This document shows positions 17,900 to 26,458 of a DNA stretch of 37,174 nucleotides, piece after piece. Both the position numbers and the translations under genes were made by a program. The notes below the pieces were generated by a model. That model did no database searches and was not told the origin of the DNA. It saw only the letters and a list, made by a program, of their open reading frames with translations. Each line of letters opens with the position of its first letter. Position 1 is the first letter of the stretch. This stretch comes from Klebsiella pneumoniae (GTDB taxonomy: Bacteria; Pseudomonadota; Gammaproteobacteria; Pseudomonadales; CAMAPQ01), in assembly GCA_945860125.1 (NCBI GenBank), contig CAMAPQ010000019.1, positions 1 to 37,174 on the forward strand, given 5' to 3'.

Positions 17900-19162
17900 T
17901 TATTGGGTTTTAATCTCAAAATCCTGTGGGCTTAAAATCTGAGCTGGATCATCTTTTTTATTATTACAGTTTAAAGCGGAGGTTATTTTTCGCTTTAATT
18001 CTGCTTGGTCTTGTTTAGCAAGATTAACAATATGTGCTTTAAACATAGGATTACCTAAGCGGTTATAGTATATTTTTATAATAGGATTTAATGGCGTATC
18101 ACGATTAAGCTCAATAACAATTCCCTTTTCACCCGTATTTAGTTTAACCGCGCATCCAATAGGATAAATGCCGACTGCGCTTACAAATGCCTTGCACATG
18201 GTTTCATCAAGTTGTTGTTGTTGAGCTAGCTTAAATAAATTTGAAATAGCGAGCGATGAAATCATGCCGGGTTGTTCGCCGATGCCCTGCATCATTTCAT
18301 CATAGGTATCAGCAATCATCATTATTTTTGTCAGTGGATGAATATTCGTTGAGGTAAGTGAAGAGGGGTAACCTGTTCCATTACATCGCTCATGGTGTTG
18401 TGAAATAATGGTTGCAACGATATTGGGTACAGAAGAGCTTTGCTCGAGTATTTTTAAAACAATTTTAATATGCTCAGTCGTTAATTTTTTTTCAGTGCTG
18501 GTATAGGGTTTACCTTTAGAAAATAAATTGCCAGGTAGCCTTGCCCAGCCGCTATCATGCAGTAAGCTTGCAACACCCAGCAGCTGCTGATCTTCTTCTG
18601 AAACTTTTAATTTTGTGGCAAGCATTAAAGATAATGTAAAAACATTAAAAGTATGGCTGGTAAGTTTACCCTGACTTTTTGAATGCCTTAAAAGAGAAGT
18701 GAGTGCTTGATCATTTCGGCATAGGCTTGAAATTGTTTTATCAATAATGGGTGTAATATCCTGCATATTTACAGGCTCATTATTCTCAATAGCGCAATTT
18801 ATTTTTTCACCCAGCTGATTAATTTCTTTTTTTAATTTGCACGCTTCTTGTAATTCTACTGCTAATTTTACAACTTCAGAGAGTGGTTGTTTTACCGCTT
18901 CAGCAGGGTTACTTTTTTCATCTCTTTCTTCGCTAATCAGCTGAGTCATTTCTTCTGTTTCTTGTTCAAAACAGGCTGCATCACTTTGGTTGAGATCAAT
19001 TGTTATTTTTTTTGCCCCAGACCTCACTAACACCTCAATCTCATTTTGAGATTGAATTCTTTTTTTTTTCATTAAAAAAGGACTGTTGAGCCAGGAAATA
19101 TCTAATTCAGTAATAAACATTCCCGGCTTTAATTCAGAAATAGAAATAATTCGTAGCGACAT
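17900..19162 (-). CDS. HD-GYP domain protein, putative c-di-GMP phosphodiesterase
   Basis: A 420-residue protein with an N-terminal DUF3391-like segment (about 1-65: ISISELKPGMFITELDISWL) and a central HD-GYP domain (about 165-330). Visible ligands are His170, His202-Asp203, His231, His256-His257 and Asp285 (IADTYDEM), plus GTGYP at 262-266. Known HD-GYP enzymes hydrolyse cyclic di-GMP to pGpG or GMP. Two deviations occur: HDIGK reads HDSGW, losing the conserved Lys, and D-G-x-GYP reads N-G-T-GYP. Activity is therefore likely but not certain. It is first in an operon with the hybrid kinase; the divergent FliJ-like gene starts 79 bases away. Confidence 0.9.
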   Translation of the reverse strand: MSLRIISISELKPGMFITELDISWLNSPFLMKKKRIQSQNEIEVLVRSGAKKITIDLNQSDAACFEQETEEMTQLISEERDEKSNPAEAVKQPLSEVVKLAVELQEACKLKKEINQLGEKINCAIENNEPVNMQDITPIIDKTISSLCRNDQALTSLLRHSKSQGKLTSHTFNVFTLSLMLATKLKVSEEDQQLLGVASLLHDSGWARLPGNLFSKGKPYTSTEKKLTTEHIKIVLKILEQSSSVPNIVATIISQHHERCNGTGYPSSLTSTNIHPLTKIMMIADTYDEMMQGIGEQPGMISSLAISNLFKLAQQQQLDETMCKAFVSAVGIYPIGCAVKLNTGEKGIVIELNRDTPLNPIIKIYYNRLGNPMFKAHIVNLAKQDQAELKRKITSALNCNNKKDDPAQILSPQDFEIKTQ

Positions 19163-19241
19163 AACATTCTCTTTCTATAATAAGTAAGAATCATTTCTGA
19201 TGTGATGCATCATTGACCTTATTTTCAGTATAGAGTCTGCC

Positions 19242-19700
19242 GTGAAAAATAAAATAAAATTAAAAAAAATTCAGAAAATTGTTGAATATTATGAACATAT
19301 CGAAAAAAAAAGCTTAAAAGAATTAGCGGATGCTCAAAATAAACTGGAGGCGGAAAAAGGCAAGCATTCAATGTTGAATCAGTATTATTTTGAATATGAT
19401 GAGGCGCATAAAAAGCAAATTAATGTTAAAGGCGTGAGTGTTACCATGCTCGCTAATGCCTCTTTTTTTTCTGGCCAATTACATCAAGCAATTGCTGATC
19501 AAGTTGGTAATGTTGCAAAAAAAGAGGCGGAGTGTGAGGCAAAAAAACAGGCGTGGCAAAAAGCTTATATCGCAAGAAATAAAGTGCAAAAAATTTTAGA
19601 AAAAGAACAAGCGAAGCTCGCTATTTTAGAAGACAGGCTTGAGCAGAAAAAGTTGGATGAGTTGGTTAATGTGATTAGTAATTTTAATAATCAGCACTAA
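19242..19700 (+). CDS. FliJ-like flagellar export chaperone (orphan)
   Basis: A 152-residue, almost entirely alpha-helical protein of FliJ length and heptad pattern (KLKKIQKIVEYYEHIEKKSL ... QNKLEAEKGK; C-terminal KEQAKLAILEDRLEQKKLDEL). FliJ is the stalk of the flagellar type III export ATPase complex and escorts chaperones. The family has little invariant sequence, so the call rests on length, helical pattern and signalling context. No fliI or fliH is nearby, although FliJ is normally encoded directly after fliI. The start is GTG at 19242 with a weak AGAG upstream. An unrelated coiled-coil protein is the alternative. Confidence 0.5.
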   Translation: MKNKIKLKKIQKIVEYYEHIEKKSLKELADAQNKLEAEKGKHSMLNQYYFEYDEAHKKQINVKGVSVTMLANASFFSGQLHQAIADQVGNVAKKEAECEAKKQAWQKAYIARNKVQKILEKEQAKLAILEDRLEQKKLDELVNVISNFNNQH

Positions 19701-19744
19701 TTTTAATCCTAGCGCATTAACTAAAACAAAAATAGGATGCCCAC

Positions 19745-21646
19745 TTAAGGGATGGTTTTACCTAACCAGTTACGAGGCAATTCAAGCCACTGAAAATGGT
19801 CCTTTACTACACTAAATAAGGCTTCAGACTTTGAGGTGTTATCAGCATAATATAAGGCTGGAAATTCAATAGACATCTGTAATTTTATGGCAGGCTTAAT
19901 GAGATCCAATACATGCTGGGCTGAAATCTCCTTGTTTTTTGAGATGAGCATATGCTCGACGAATTTTTTTATTTCAGGATTACTGGCGATTTTTTCTAAG
20001 AGATTATTTGCTACCTCAGTAAATTTGGCAGAATAATCCCCTTTGGGTGGTGGGGAAGGTGCCAGGCTGATTAATGATTGCGTCGATAGCACAACACGCT
20101 CAATTGCGCCTTCATAGCAGGTTGGTTGATCGCCATTAGCGATACGGCAATCTGAAAATTTAGTGATTAAAGCGTTCAAAATGCACTCATATCGCTCACC
20201 GCTATTTGATAGGCTATCATTCCAATTTAGGTTGTCATACTGTTCTGACCCTAATGCTGTAATAGCAACAACGGCTTCTCTTAAGTTTAGATTGAATAAT
20301 CTAGCATCGCTTGAGAAGTGTTTGTTATCCATGAAAGAGAGGGCAAGCTCGTACGTCTGTTTTTGTGCGTGCTGAAGGCTGTTGCCTTGTAAGCCGTTTT
20401 CAATTTTTCCCTTTATTTCTGCCATGACTTTGTTAAATCGGATATCAATATCGCTATCACTCAATTTTTTAACATTTTCAATGACGTTTACAAGGCCAAG
20501 ATCAACGATCAGTCGTTGCGCAGAACTTCTTTCCTCCAGTATCGCTTCTGAAGAGGTCGCGATTGTGCCAATCTCGCCATTTGTATCATCAATATTATGG
20601 GTGTATGCCGTTAATAGTGTGCTGCTAGTTTGTCTATCTAAACTTATCCATTCAGCGGGGAAAAATGTAGCAAATGAGGCGAGTTCTTCTCGGCTTGATA
20701 ACGCTTGAATAAATTTGTCTTTTCCCTGATCAGTACAGTTATAAAACGTATTAATTAAGAGGGATGTGCGCTGTTCCTCAACCTCTTTAGTCTTGCTAAG
20801 TAGGCTTAGAAACATGTCAATAGTTTCACTTTTTCCCTCAGTCAAAGAGGTTGCAATTTGCTCGCGTTGAGTGGTGTTCAATCGATTGAATAATTGCACT
20901 AATTCGAATATTTGTTTGGGGTCTGCTTGGAAAGTGAGCTGGCTTGTTAGAAATGTATGAAGTGAAGGTTGTGTTTTTATAAAACCGATGAATGTGCCAA
21001 GATTTTCTGGGTTCTGTTTGAGGGCAAGCCCCAACTTGATAAAACTATTTGCTTGCTCAAAATCTAAAGAATCGAAGAATTGAGCCCCATCATTAATAAT
21101 AAAGTCTGCAAGATCACCCTCACTTATTAGGCCTTTTAAAGTAGAGGTTATTTGATAATCATGAAAGTTATCCCATCTATTGCCTGGATTTTTAATGACG
21201 AATTGTTCTGTTTCGCTGCCGTGTTCCAATGCCATAATCATAGCCGTTTGACGAGTCACAGAAGCGCTATTGAATCGTGTTACTAAATTAGTTATATCGG
21301 TAACGGTATAGTTTTGTCTTGCCTTTTGAGTAAACAAACGCATCACTTCTTTTCGGTTGTGTAGATTAACATCCAAATTTTTCAGCGCTTGATTTTTGAG
21401 TCTTCTGTTGTTTGTCGCGCCCTCACTATTTTGAATGTGCCCCATTAAATGGGTCGTAGACGGAGGATTTCTCAAGCTGGTTGCTGAAATCTGATCTATT
21501 GTGGAATGCCGCAAGGCTTTTATTGGGTTTAATCTGCTCAAAATACGGGTAATTAGTCTTTCTGACTTATGCTCAGCTTCGGTAGCCTGTTGAGACTGAA
21601 CAGAAAAGGAATGACTAACGTTCGGATTGGTATTGCTTGGGCTCAT
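19745..21646 (-). CDS. Protein of unknown family (633 aa)
   Basis: I do not recognise it. There is no signal peptide and no transmembrane segment. A polar, Ser/Asn-rich N terminus of about 80 residues (MSPSNTNPNVSHSFSVQSQQ...) is followed by some 500 residues that look like irregular helical repeats (for example FVIKNPGNRWDNFHDYQITS, FIKLGLALKQNPENLGTFIG), and it ends LELPRNWLGKTIP. A good ribosome site (TGGAGG) precedes the ATG, and the gene starts 24 bases after the receiver gene at 21671-22807, so both are on one transcript. The disordered start plus large helical body resembles secreted effectors of intracellular bacteria, but no secretion signal can be shown, so this stays speculative. 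A scaffold for the receiver protein is the other simple idea. Confidence 0.6.
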   Translation of the reverse strand: MSPSNTNPNVSHSFSVQSQQATEAEHKSERLITRILSRLNPIKALRHSTIDQISATSLRNPPSTTHLMGHIQNSEGATNNRRLKNQALKNLDVNLHNRKEVMRLFTQKARQNYTVTDITNLVTRFNSASVTRQTAMIMALEHGSETEQFVIKNPGNRWDNFHDYQITSTLKGLISEGDLADFIINDGAQFFDSLDFEQANSFIKLGLALKQNPENLGTFIGFIKTQPSLHTFLTSQLTFQADPKQIFELVQLFNRLNTTQREQIATSLTEGKSETIDMFLSLLSKTKEVEEQRTSLLINTFYNCTDQGKDKFIQALSSREELASFATFFPAEWISLDRQTSSTLLTAYTHNIDDTNGEIGTIATSSEAILEERSSAQRLIVDLGLVNVIENVKKLSDSDIDIRFNKVMAEIKGKIENGLQGNSLQHAQKQTYELALSFMDNKHFSSDARLFNLNLREAVVAITALGSEQYDNLNWNDSLSNSGERYECILNALITKFSDCRIANGDQPTCYEGAIERVVLSTQSLISLAPSPPPKGDYSAKFTEVANNLLEKIASNPEIKKFVEHMLISKNKEISAQHVLDLIKPAIKLQMSIEFPALYYADNTSKSEALFSVVKDHFQWLELPRNWLGKTIP

Positions 21647-21670
21647 TGATGACTTCTGCCTCCACGAACA

Positions 21671-22807
21671 TTAACAATTCTCAATCAGTTTATGAAAACG
21701 ATTTGAAATTTTAGAGATGTCTTCATATACATCTGCCCCTATATTGGCAATTTCGCTTATTTCTTTCATGCTACTTTCAATCATGAGCATAATTTTTTCT
21801 TCCTGCCTCTGACTAAGCGATAAGCCAAAAAGGGTTTCTTCCATATCTTCGCGCAAAGTGCCCATAGTTTGTTTTGTCAGGGTGCTATTTCTTTTCGCTT
21901 TTTCTGTGATGTGATCGAGGCTTTCTTTCGCTTCAGCAATAGCAGATCTTAAACCATCGACTCTTTCTTGTTGAACCTGCATTTCTAAACCAATTGATTT
22001 TATTCTGTTATCTGCTGAGTTAATAAATATAGCAAGGCTATCTTTTATTCTGCCATAAAATAAAGGGTTTTCAATTGGCATATTTTTAATGAGTATTGAA
22101 ATACGGTTTGCATTTATAATACAGCGGTTTTGTATTTCAATCAGTTTGCCTTTTTCTTTTGCAGCCAAAAGCAGTTTGCCTTCAATCTCACTTTCAGAGC
22201 TATTGCTAAAAGTGTGTTGAAAAAAACCATTTCGTATTTGTATGGTTGCAATTAGCCCCATTTCTTTGAGTGAATTAATGCATTCTTGCGCTAAGGCTTC
22301 ATAATTTTTAGCTGTCATGCTGCGCTCCATAAAGCGCACGAGAATGCCCATTTCACTATTGCTATTCATCGCTTCATACGCAGCAGTCACTGCATTTTTT
22401 GCATCTTCTTCTAAACGTTGCAGCTCTTTTTTAGCGCGTAAGCGTTCCTGAATTTTTGCGTGTAGCTGTTTATGATCAATGGGTTTGGTAATGTAACCCT
22501 CACCGCCCATTTGATAGGCTTTGAGCTGATCTTCTGCGCCATCTTCTGCTGAGATAAATATCACGGGAATATCGCGTGTTGCTTTATTTTCTTTTAGTTT
22601 TTGGCAAACTTGATAACCATCCATGTATGGCATATTCACGTCAAGCAAAATAATATCAGGTTTAAAAGAATTAACAGCAACCAGTGCAGATATGCCGCCA
22701 TCTACACAATGAACATTAAAATCATCTTCCAGTAGTGCTTCAATAAGCAAACGAATACTTAACGTATCATCAACGACCATTATTTTATTTTTTGGGTTAT
22801 TAGGCAT
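21671..22807 (-). CDS. Response regulator with long helical C-terminal region
   Basis: A 378-residue protein. The receiver (about 7-125) has MVVDD, phospho-acceptor Asp56 in ILLDVNMPYMDG, FISAED and Lys108 in YITKPID. A helical linker (about 125-160) leads to a roughly 120-residue domain without known motif. A second coiled coil follows (about 275-378; MQVQQERVDGLRSAIAEAKE ... SQRQEEKIMLMIESSMKEIS). There is no DNA-binding, GGDEF or phosphatase domain, so output is probably by protein contact. AGGAATAAA precedes the ATG. It is transcribed away from the chemosensory operon and in front of the 633-aa gene. CheA or the hybrid kinase is the obvious candidate donor. Confidence 0.85.
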   Translation of the reverse strand: MPNNPKNKIMVVDDTLSIRLLIEALLEDDFNVHCVDGGISALVAVNSFKPDIILLDVNMPYMDGYQVCQKLKENKATRDIPVIFISAEDGAEDQLKAYQMGGEGYITKPIDHKQLHAKIQERLRAKKELQRLEEDAKNAVTAAYEAMNSNSEMGILVRFMERSMTAKNYEALAQECINSLKEMGLIATIQIRNGFFQHTFSNSSESEIEGKLLLAAKEKGKLIEIQNRCIINANRISILIKNMPIENPLFYGRIKDSLAIFINSADNRIKSIGLEMQVQQERVDGLRSAIAEAKESLDHITEKAKRNSTLTKQTMGTLREDMEETLFGLSLSQRQEEKIMLMIESSMKEISEIANIGADVYEDISKISNRFHKLIENC

Positions 22808-22996
22808 GTGATGTTTATTCCTGCTTTTTTATTTTTAATGGCATAACAGCAAACTAATTTTTTTAAAGTTAATTTTATATAGTGTAGTAAAAAAAATCAG
22901 ACTTCAATTGTCTTTACCTTTTAAAAAATCAACTAATCTTAAATTTTGGATTAATTATTAAAATAAGCAAGAGCCTTTTAGTTTAAGGAAGAGAGG
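22808..22996. promoter_or_regulatory. Divergent intergenic region, presumed promoters of the chemosensory operon and the receiver gene
   Basis: 189 very AT-rich bases between two outward-reading operons must hold both promoters. A TTGAAG ... TATAAAAT-type arrangement can be read on the minus strand (about 22875-22906), but spacing is poor. I saw no clear sigma-28 (TAAA-N15-GCCGATAA) or sigma-54 (GG-N10-GC) promoter. Confidence 0.35.
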
Positions 22997-23608
22997 ATGA
23001 GTTTCAGTATTAATAATCCCGGTAGCCGTGTATCAAACCCTGACTTGGATTGGACGCAGTTGCAAGAAACGATTGTGATGCTGTGCTTAGCTGCGACACA
23101 AATTGAAAGTTCAATGACGGAAAGTGATAGTTCTTTTGAGGAAATTACCGGCAATTCTTTGACAGCATCAATGCGCGTACAAAGTGTTATTGAAAGCCTT
23201 AATGAATTACGTGTTTTGCAAAAAGACAATAACCTTAGCGGTGCAGACGCGAAGTTACAACAGCTTATTAATAACTCTGAAGAAACCTTAACGTTAATGC
23301 AATCTACTTTTATCGCTTTACAATTTTATGATCGTTTTATTCAGCAGCTTGCGCATGTAAACGGTTCTATTCAAGGTTTGGGAAAATTAATGGGCGATGT
23401 TTCTCGTTTATCGCAACCTAATGAATGGCTGATTTTACAACAAAAAATTAAAGCTTCTTATTCAACAGAAATAGAAAGAGAAGTATTTGATAAAGTGGTT
23501 AAAGGCGTTGCGTTGGATGATATTGTTCTCGAATATAAAATGAAAAAGAAAAACAGCCAATTAAATGAAACAAATAAAGCATGTGAAGAAGATGACGAAC
23601 TTTTTTAA
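22997..23608 (+). CDS. Chemosensory-cluster protein of unknown function, possibly CheZ-like
   Basis: A 203-residue soluble, mostly helical protein, first gene of the operon. The central segment (LMQSTFIALQFYDRFIQQLA, then HVNGSIQGL) resembles the 'Q-x-x-D-R/x-x-Q' helix found in CheZ-type phosphatases and in several chemotaxis-associated coiled-coil proteins. The C terminus is acidic and ends ACEEDDELF, which could mimic the CheY-binding tail of CheZ. Overall similarity is too weak to name it. No other CheY phosphatase is encoded in the cluster, which makes the idea attractive but unproven. A strong ribosome site (AAGGAAGAGAGG) precedes the ATG. Confidence 0.6.
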   Translation: MSFSINNPGSRVSNPDLDWTQLQETIVMLCLAATQIESSMTESDSSFEEITGNSLTASMRVQSVIESLNELRVLQKDNNLSGADAKLQQLINNSEETLTLMQSTFIALQFYDRFIQQLAHVNGSIQGLGKLMGDVSRLSQPNEWLILQQKIKASYSTEIEREVFDKVVKGVALDDIVLEYKMKKKNSQLNETNKACEEDDELF

Positions 23609-23640
23609 GCTAAATAATAATACAGCGCAGGGGGAAGAAG

Positions 23641-23901
23641 ATGGATAACTTTCGCATTGAAATGAAAGAATGGTCTGATGTCAGAAGAATACAATCTTTC
23701 TATAGCATGATTAAAGAAAATAATAATAAGTGTATTGAATTTAATTTTGAAGGGGCCGCTTTTATTGACAGCGCTGTTTTTCAGCTACTCTTATCTTTAA
23801 GGCAATCTAAAACTTGGGCAGAGCGCGTGCGTTTTTTAAATGTGACGGACAATATAAAAGAAAATGCCGCTCTTTTGGGATTGAATACTTTGTTTGCTTA
23901 A
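23641..23901 (+). CDS. STAS-domain protein (anti-sigma-antagonist type), first copy
   Basis: An 86-residue single STAS domain. The core motif AFIDSAVFQLLLSL places Ser44 at the position that partner-switching kinases phosphorylate in SpoIIAA-like proteins. GGGGGAAG precedes the ATG, and it lies between the 203-aa gene and cheY. Compared with the second STAS protein at 34305-34610 it is shorter and diverged. It could be a competing substrate of the downstream kinase/phosphatase or an adaptor of the CheA array. Confidence 0.82.
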   Translation: MDNFRIEMKEWSDVRRIQSFYSMIKENNNKCIEFNFEGAAFIDSAVFQLLLSLRQSKTWAERVRFLNVTDNIKENAALLGLNTLFA

Positions 23902-23964
23902 AAAAATACCGATAAAAAAGCAAAAAAATAAAAGAATTTTTAGTGTGAGAAGTGGAGCGATAAA

Positions 23965-24327
23965 ATGGCAAAAATATTAAGCGTCGATGACTCAAACTCG
24001 GTAAGGCAAATGGTGGCTTTTGCGCTTAAAAGTGCAGGCCATGAAGTAGAGCAGGCAGAGGATGGCGTCGAAGCTTATACCAAAGCAGTAGCAGATCAGT
24101 TTGATCTTATTTTATCTGATGTAAATATGCCTAATATGAATGGAATAGAGCTTACTAAAAAACTAAGGGAAACAGAGCAGTACAAGTTTACACCCATTAT
24201 TTTGCTTACCACTGAATCTGGCTCTGATATGAAGATGCAAGGGAAAGAAGCGGGTGCCACGGGTTGGATTGTCAAACCGTTTAATCCTGAAAAACTCTTA
24301 TCAACGATCCAAAAAGTGATTTCTTAA
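23965..24327 (+). CDS. cheY: Single-domain response regulator CheY
   Basis: A 120-residue stand-alone receiver, the expected output or phosphate sink of the adjacent CheA. VDDSNSVRQ supplies the acidic pocket, Asp52 in LSDVNMPNMNG is the acceptor, and Thr82 (LLTTES) and Lys104 (IVKPFN) complete the site. GGAG lies eight bases before the ATG. It directly precedes cheA, as in Che2/F7-like clusters. Whether it acts on flagellar motors or another target cannot be told here. Confidence 0.93.
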   Translation: MAKILSVDDSNSVRQMVAFALKSAGHEVEQAEDGVEAYTKAVADQFDLILSDVNMPNMNGIELTKKLRETEQYKFTPIILLTTESGSDMKMQGKEAGATGWIVKPFNPEKLLSTIQKVIS

Positions 24328-24394
24328 CGTTTATTAAAATAATGAAAAAAATAGAATTTGAATGACCAAGGAAGAATAAAAGGGAATAAAAAGT

Positions 24395-26443
24395 ATGGCA
24401 ATTGATATTTCTCAATTTATGGATGCCTTTGTTGAAGAGAGTATTGAAGGGCTTGATGTTATTGAAAGCACGTTAGTAGGCGCAGATACAAAAGCGCTTG
24501 ATAACGATACCATTAGCGTCATTTTTCGTGCTGCTCACTCTATTAAAGGTGGGGCAGGTACGTTTGGTTTAAATGAAATTTCACAATTTACCCATGTTGC
24601 TGAAACATTGCTTGATCAAATTCGTTCAGGTGCACGTATTTTTGAACAAAGTTATGTCGAGTTATTATTAGAATCAGTCGATTGTTTACGCGAAATGTTT
24701 GGCTGTGTTCAAAATAAAAAACCGATTGAAGTGCCGCGTTCTAGTAAAATTGTCGCTGATTTTGAGCGGGTGCTTGCTTCTAATACCGTGTCTTTAGCAG
24801 AGAATGCAGAAATTACAAAAGATAAAAATAATATAGTCGGTTGGAATATTAGTTTTAAACCTGATATTGCTTTATTTAAAACAGGTAATGATCCTTTACG
24901 TCTTTTTAAGCAATTAAAAAGTTTGGGCGTTGTGACGGTGAGTGCAGATGATGCTGCCTTGCCTGATTTTGACTTGCTCGATCCCTTAGCTTGTTACCTT
25001 ACTTGGACGATTAAAGTCGTTTCTGACAATGGTATTCCCCTTAGTGAATTGAAAGAAATATTTGAGTGGATTGAAGATGAATGTGACATTCAGTATGAAC
25101 CGCTTGTAAATATATCGCTTGTCTCTTCTGTAGCTGATGTTGTCATGACAAAAGCTGCGAAGCCTGTTGAGCATGTTGACGATAAAAAAGAAGCAAAATC
25201 AGGCATGGAAAGCTCTTCTATTAGAGTCGCCATTGAAAAAATTGATCAGCTCGTTAACTTGGTGGGTGAGCTAGTTATTACGCAATCCATGTTGGGTGAA
25301 GTAGGCGAAAATTTTGATTTATCTAAGCTATCAAAATTAAGAGAAGGTTTAGCCCAGCTTGAATTTAATACGCGTGAATTACAAGAAAGTGTGATGCGTA
25401 TTCGCATGGTTCCTATCAGTTTTATTTTTAGTCGCTTCCCAAGAATGGTGCATGATTTAGGGAAAAAACTAGGTAAGCAAGTTGAGCTTAAATTGTTAGG
25501 TGAAGGCACTGAATTAGATAAAACGGTAATGGAAAAATTAACAGATCCTTTAGTGCATATTGTTAGAAATTCATTAGATCATGGCTTAGAAATGCCTGAT
25601 GTAAGGCAGGATAATAATAAAGAGGCCACAGGCTTACTAACGTTAAATTCTTATCATCAAAGTGGTCATATTGTGATTGAAGTGAGTGATGATGGGAAGG
25701 GCATTGATACCATGCGTTTACGCGCTAAAGCAATTAAAAATGGTTTAATTACTGAAGAAGATGCCTTAACTCATCAAGAATTAGTCGATCTTGTTTTTCA
25801 CCCTGGCTTATCAACCGCAGAAGCCGTAACGGATCTTTCAGGCCGAGGCGTGGGTATGGATGTCGTGAAGAAAAACATTCAAGGCATTGGCGGCTCAGTT
25901 GAAGTTAATTCAACCACGGGTGCGGGCACGATGATTCGTATTCGTTTACCACTAACGCTTGCCATATTAGAAGGGCAGTTAATTTGCTTGGCAAATGAAA
26001 TTTTTATTATTCCCCTTGTTAATATTATTGAGTCGCTACAATTAAATGCCAGTGCTTTAAATAAGGTGGTGGGTAATTGGGATGTCATGCAGTTACGCGA
26101 AGAATATGTGCCGATTATCGAACTTGCTGAAGTGTTTCGTTTAAATGGTGCACGGTTACAATCAAAAAATAAATTAATTGTTATTGTTGAGAACGAGGGT
26201 AAAAAATTTGGGCTGGTCGTTGATGAATTATTAGCACAGCAGCAGGTGGTGATTAAGAGTTTAGAAGCCAATTATCAACAAGTCTCTGGCATTTCAGGCG
26301 CAACGATTTTGGGTGATGGAACTGTATCACTTATTTTGGATGTGCCTAGTATTTTAAAAATGGCAGATTTAAAAATGTTAGAAAAAGAAAACAGCAATTT
26401 TGCTGGAAAAGAAACAGAAATCAATACGCCACAAGCGGCTTAA
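24395..26443 (+). CDS. cheA: Chemotaxis histidine kinase CheA
   Basis: A 682-residue kinase. P1/Hpt domain (1-115) with His48 in FRAAHSIKGGAGTFG; a P2-like region (about 145-240); P3 dimerisation (about 270-335: SIRVAIEKIDQLVNLVGELV); P4 ATP domain (about 335-520: HIVRNSLDHGLE, DDGKGID, GRGVGMDVVKKNI); P5 CheW-like domain (about 525-660) that couples it to receptors. All phosphotransfer residues are intact. It phosphorylates CheY and CheB encoded in the same operon and sits in a membrane or cytoplasmic receptor array. Confidence 0.97.
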   Translation: MAIDISQFMDAFVEESIEGLDVIESTLVGADTKALDNDTISVIFRAAHSIKGGAGTFGLNEISQFTHVAETLLDQIRSGARIFEQSYVELLLESVDCLREMFGCVQNKKPIEVPRSSKIVADFERVLASNTVSLAENAEITKDKNNIVGWNISFKPDIALFKTGNDPLRLFKQLKSLGVVTVSADDAALPDFDLLDPLACYLTWTIKVVSDNGIPLSELKEIFEWIEDECDIQYEPLVNISLVSSVADVVMTKAAKPVEHVDDKKEAKSGMESSSIRVAIEKIDQLVNLVGELVITQSMLGEVGENFDLSKLSKLREGLAQLEFNTRELQESVMRIRMVPISFIFSRFPRMVHDLGKKLGKQVELKLLGEGTELDKTVMEKLTDPLVHIVRNSLDHGLEMPDVRQDNNKEATGLLTLNSYHQSGHIVIEVSDDGKGIDTMRLRAKAIKNGLITEEDALTHQELVDLVFHPGLSTAEAVTDLSGRGVGMDVVKKNIQGIGGSVEVNSTTGAGTMIRIRLPLTLAILEGQLICLANEIFIIPLVNIIESLQLNASALNKVVGNWDVMQLREEYVPIIELAEVFRLNGARLQSKNKLIVIVENEGKKFGLVVDELLAQQQVVIKSLEANYQQVSGISGATILGDGTVSLILDVPSILKMADLKMLEKENSNFAGKETEINTPQAA

Positions 26444-26458
26444 TTTAAGAGGTGATGT

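Noticed and set aside
23881-23930. CCGATAA near 23909 as a sigma-28 promoter in front of cheY
   Set aside because: No TAAA-type -35 element at the required 15-base spacing; the region is simple A/T sequence.
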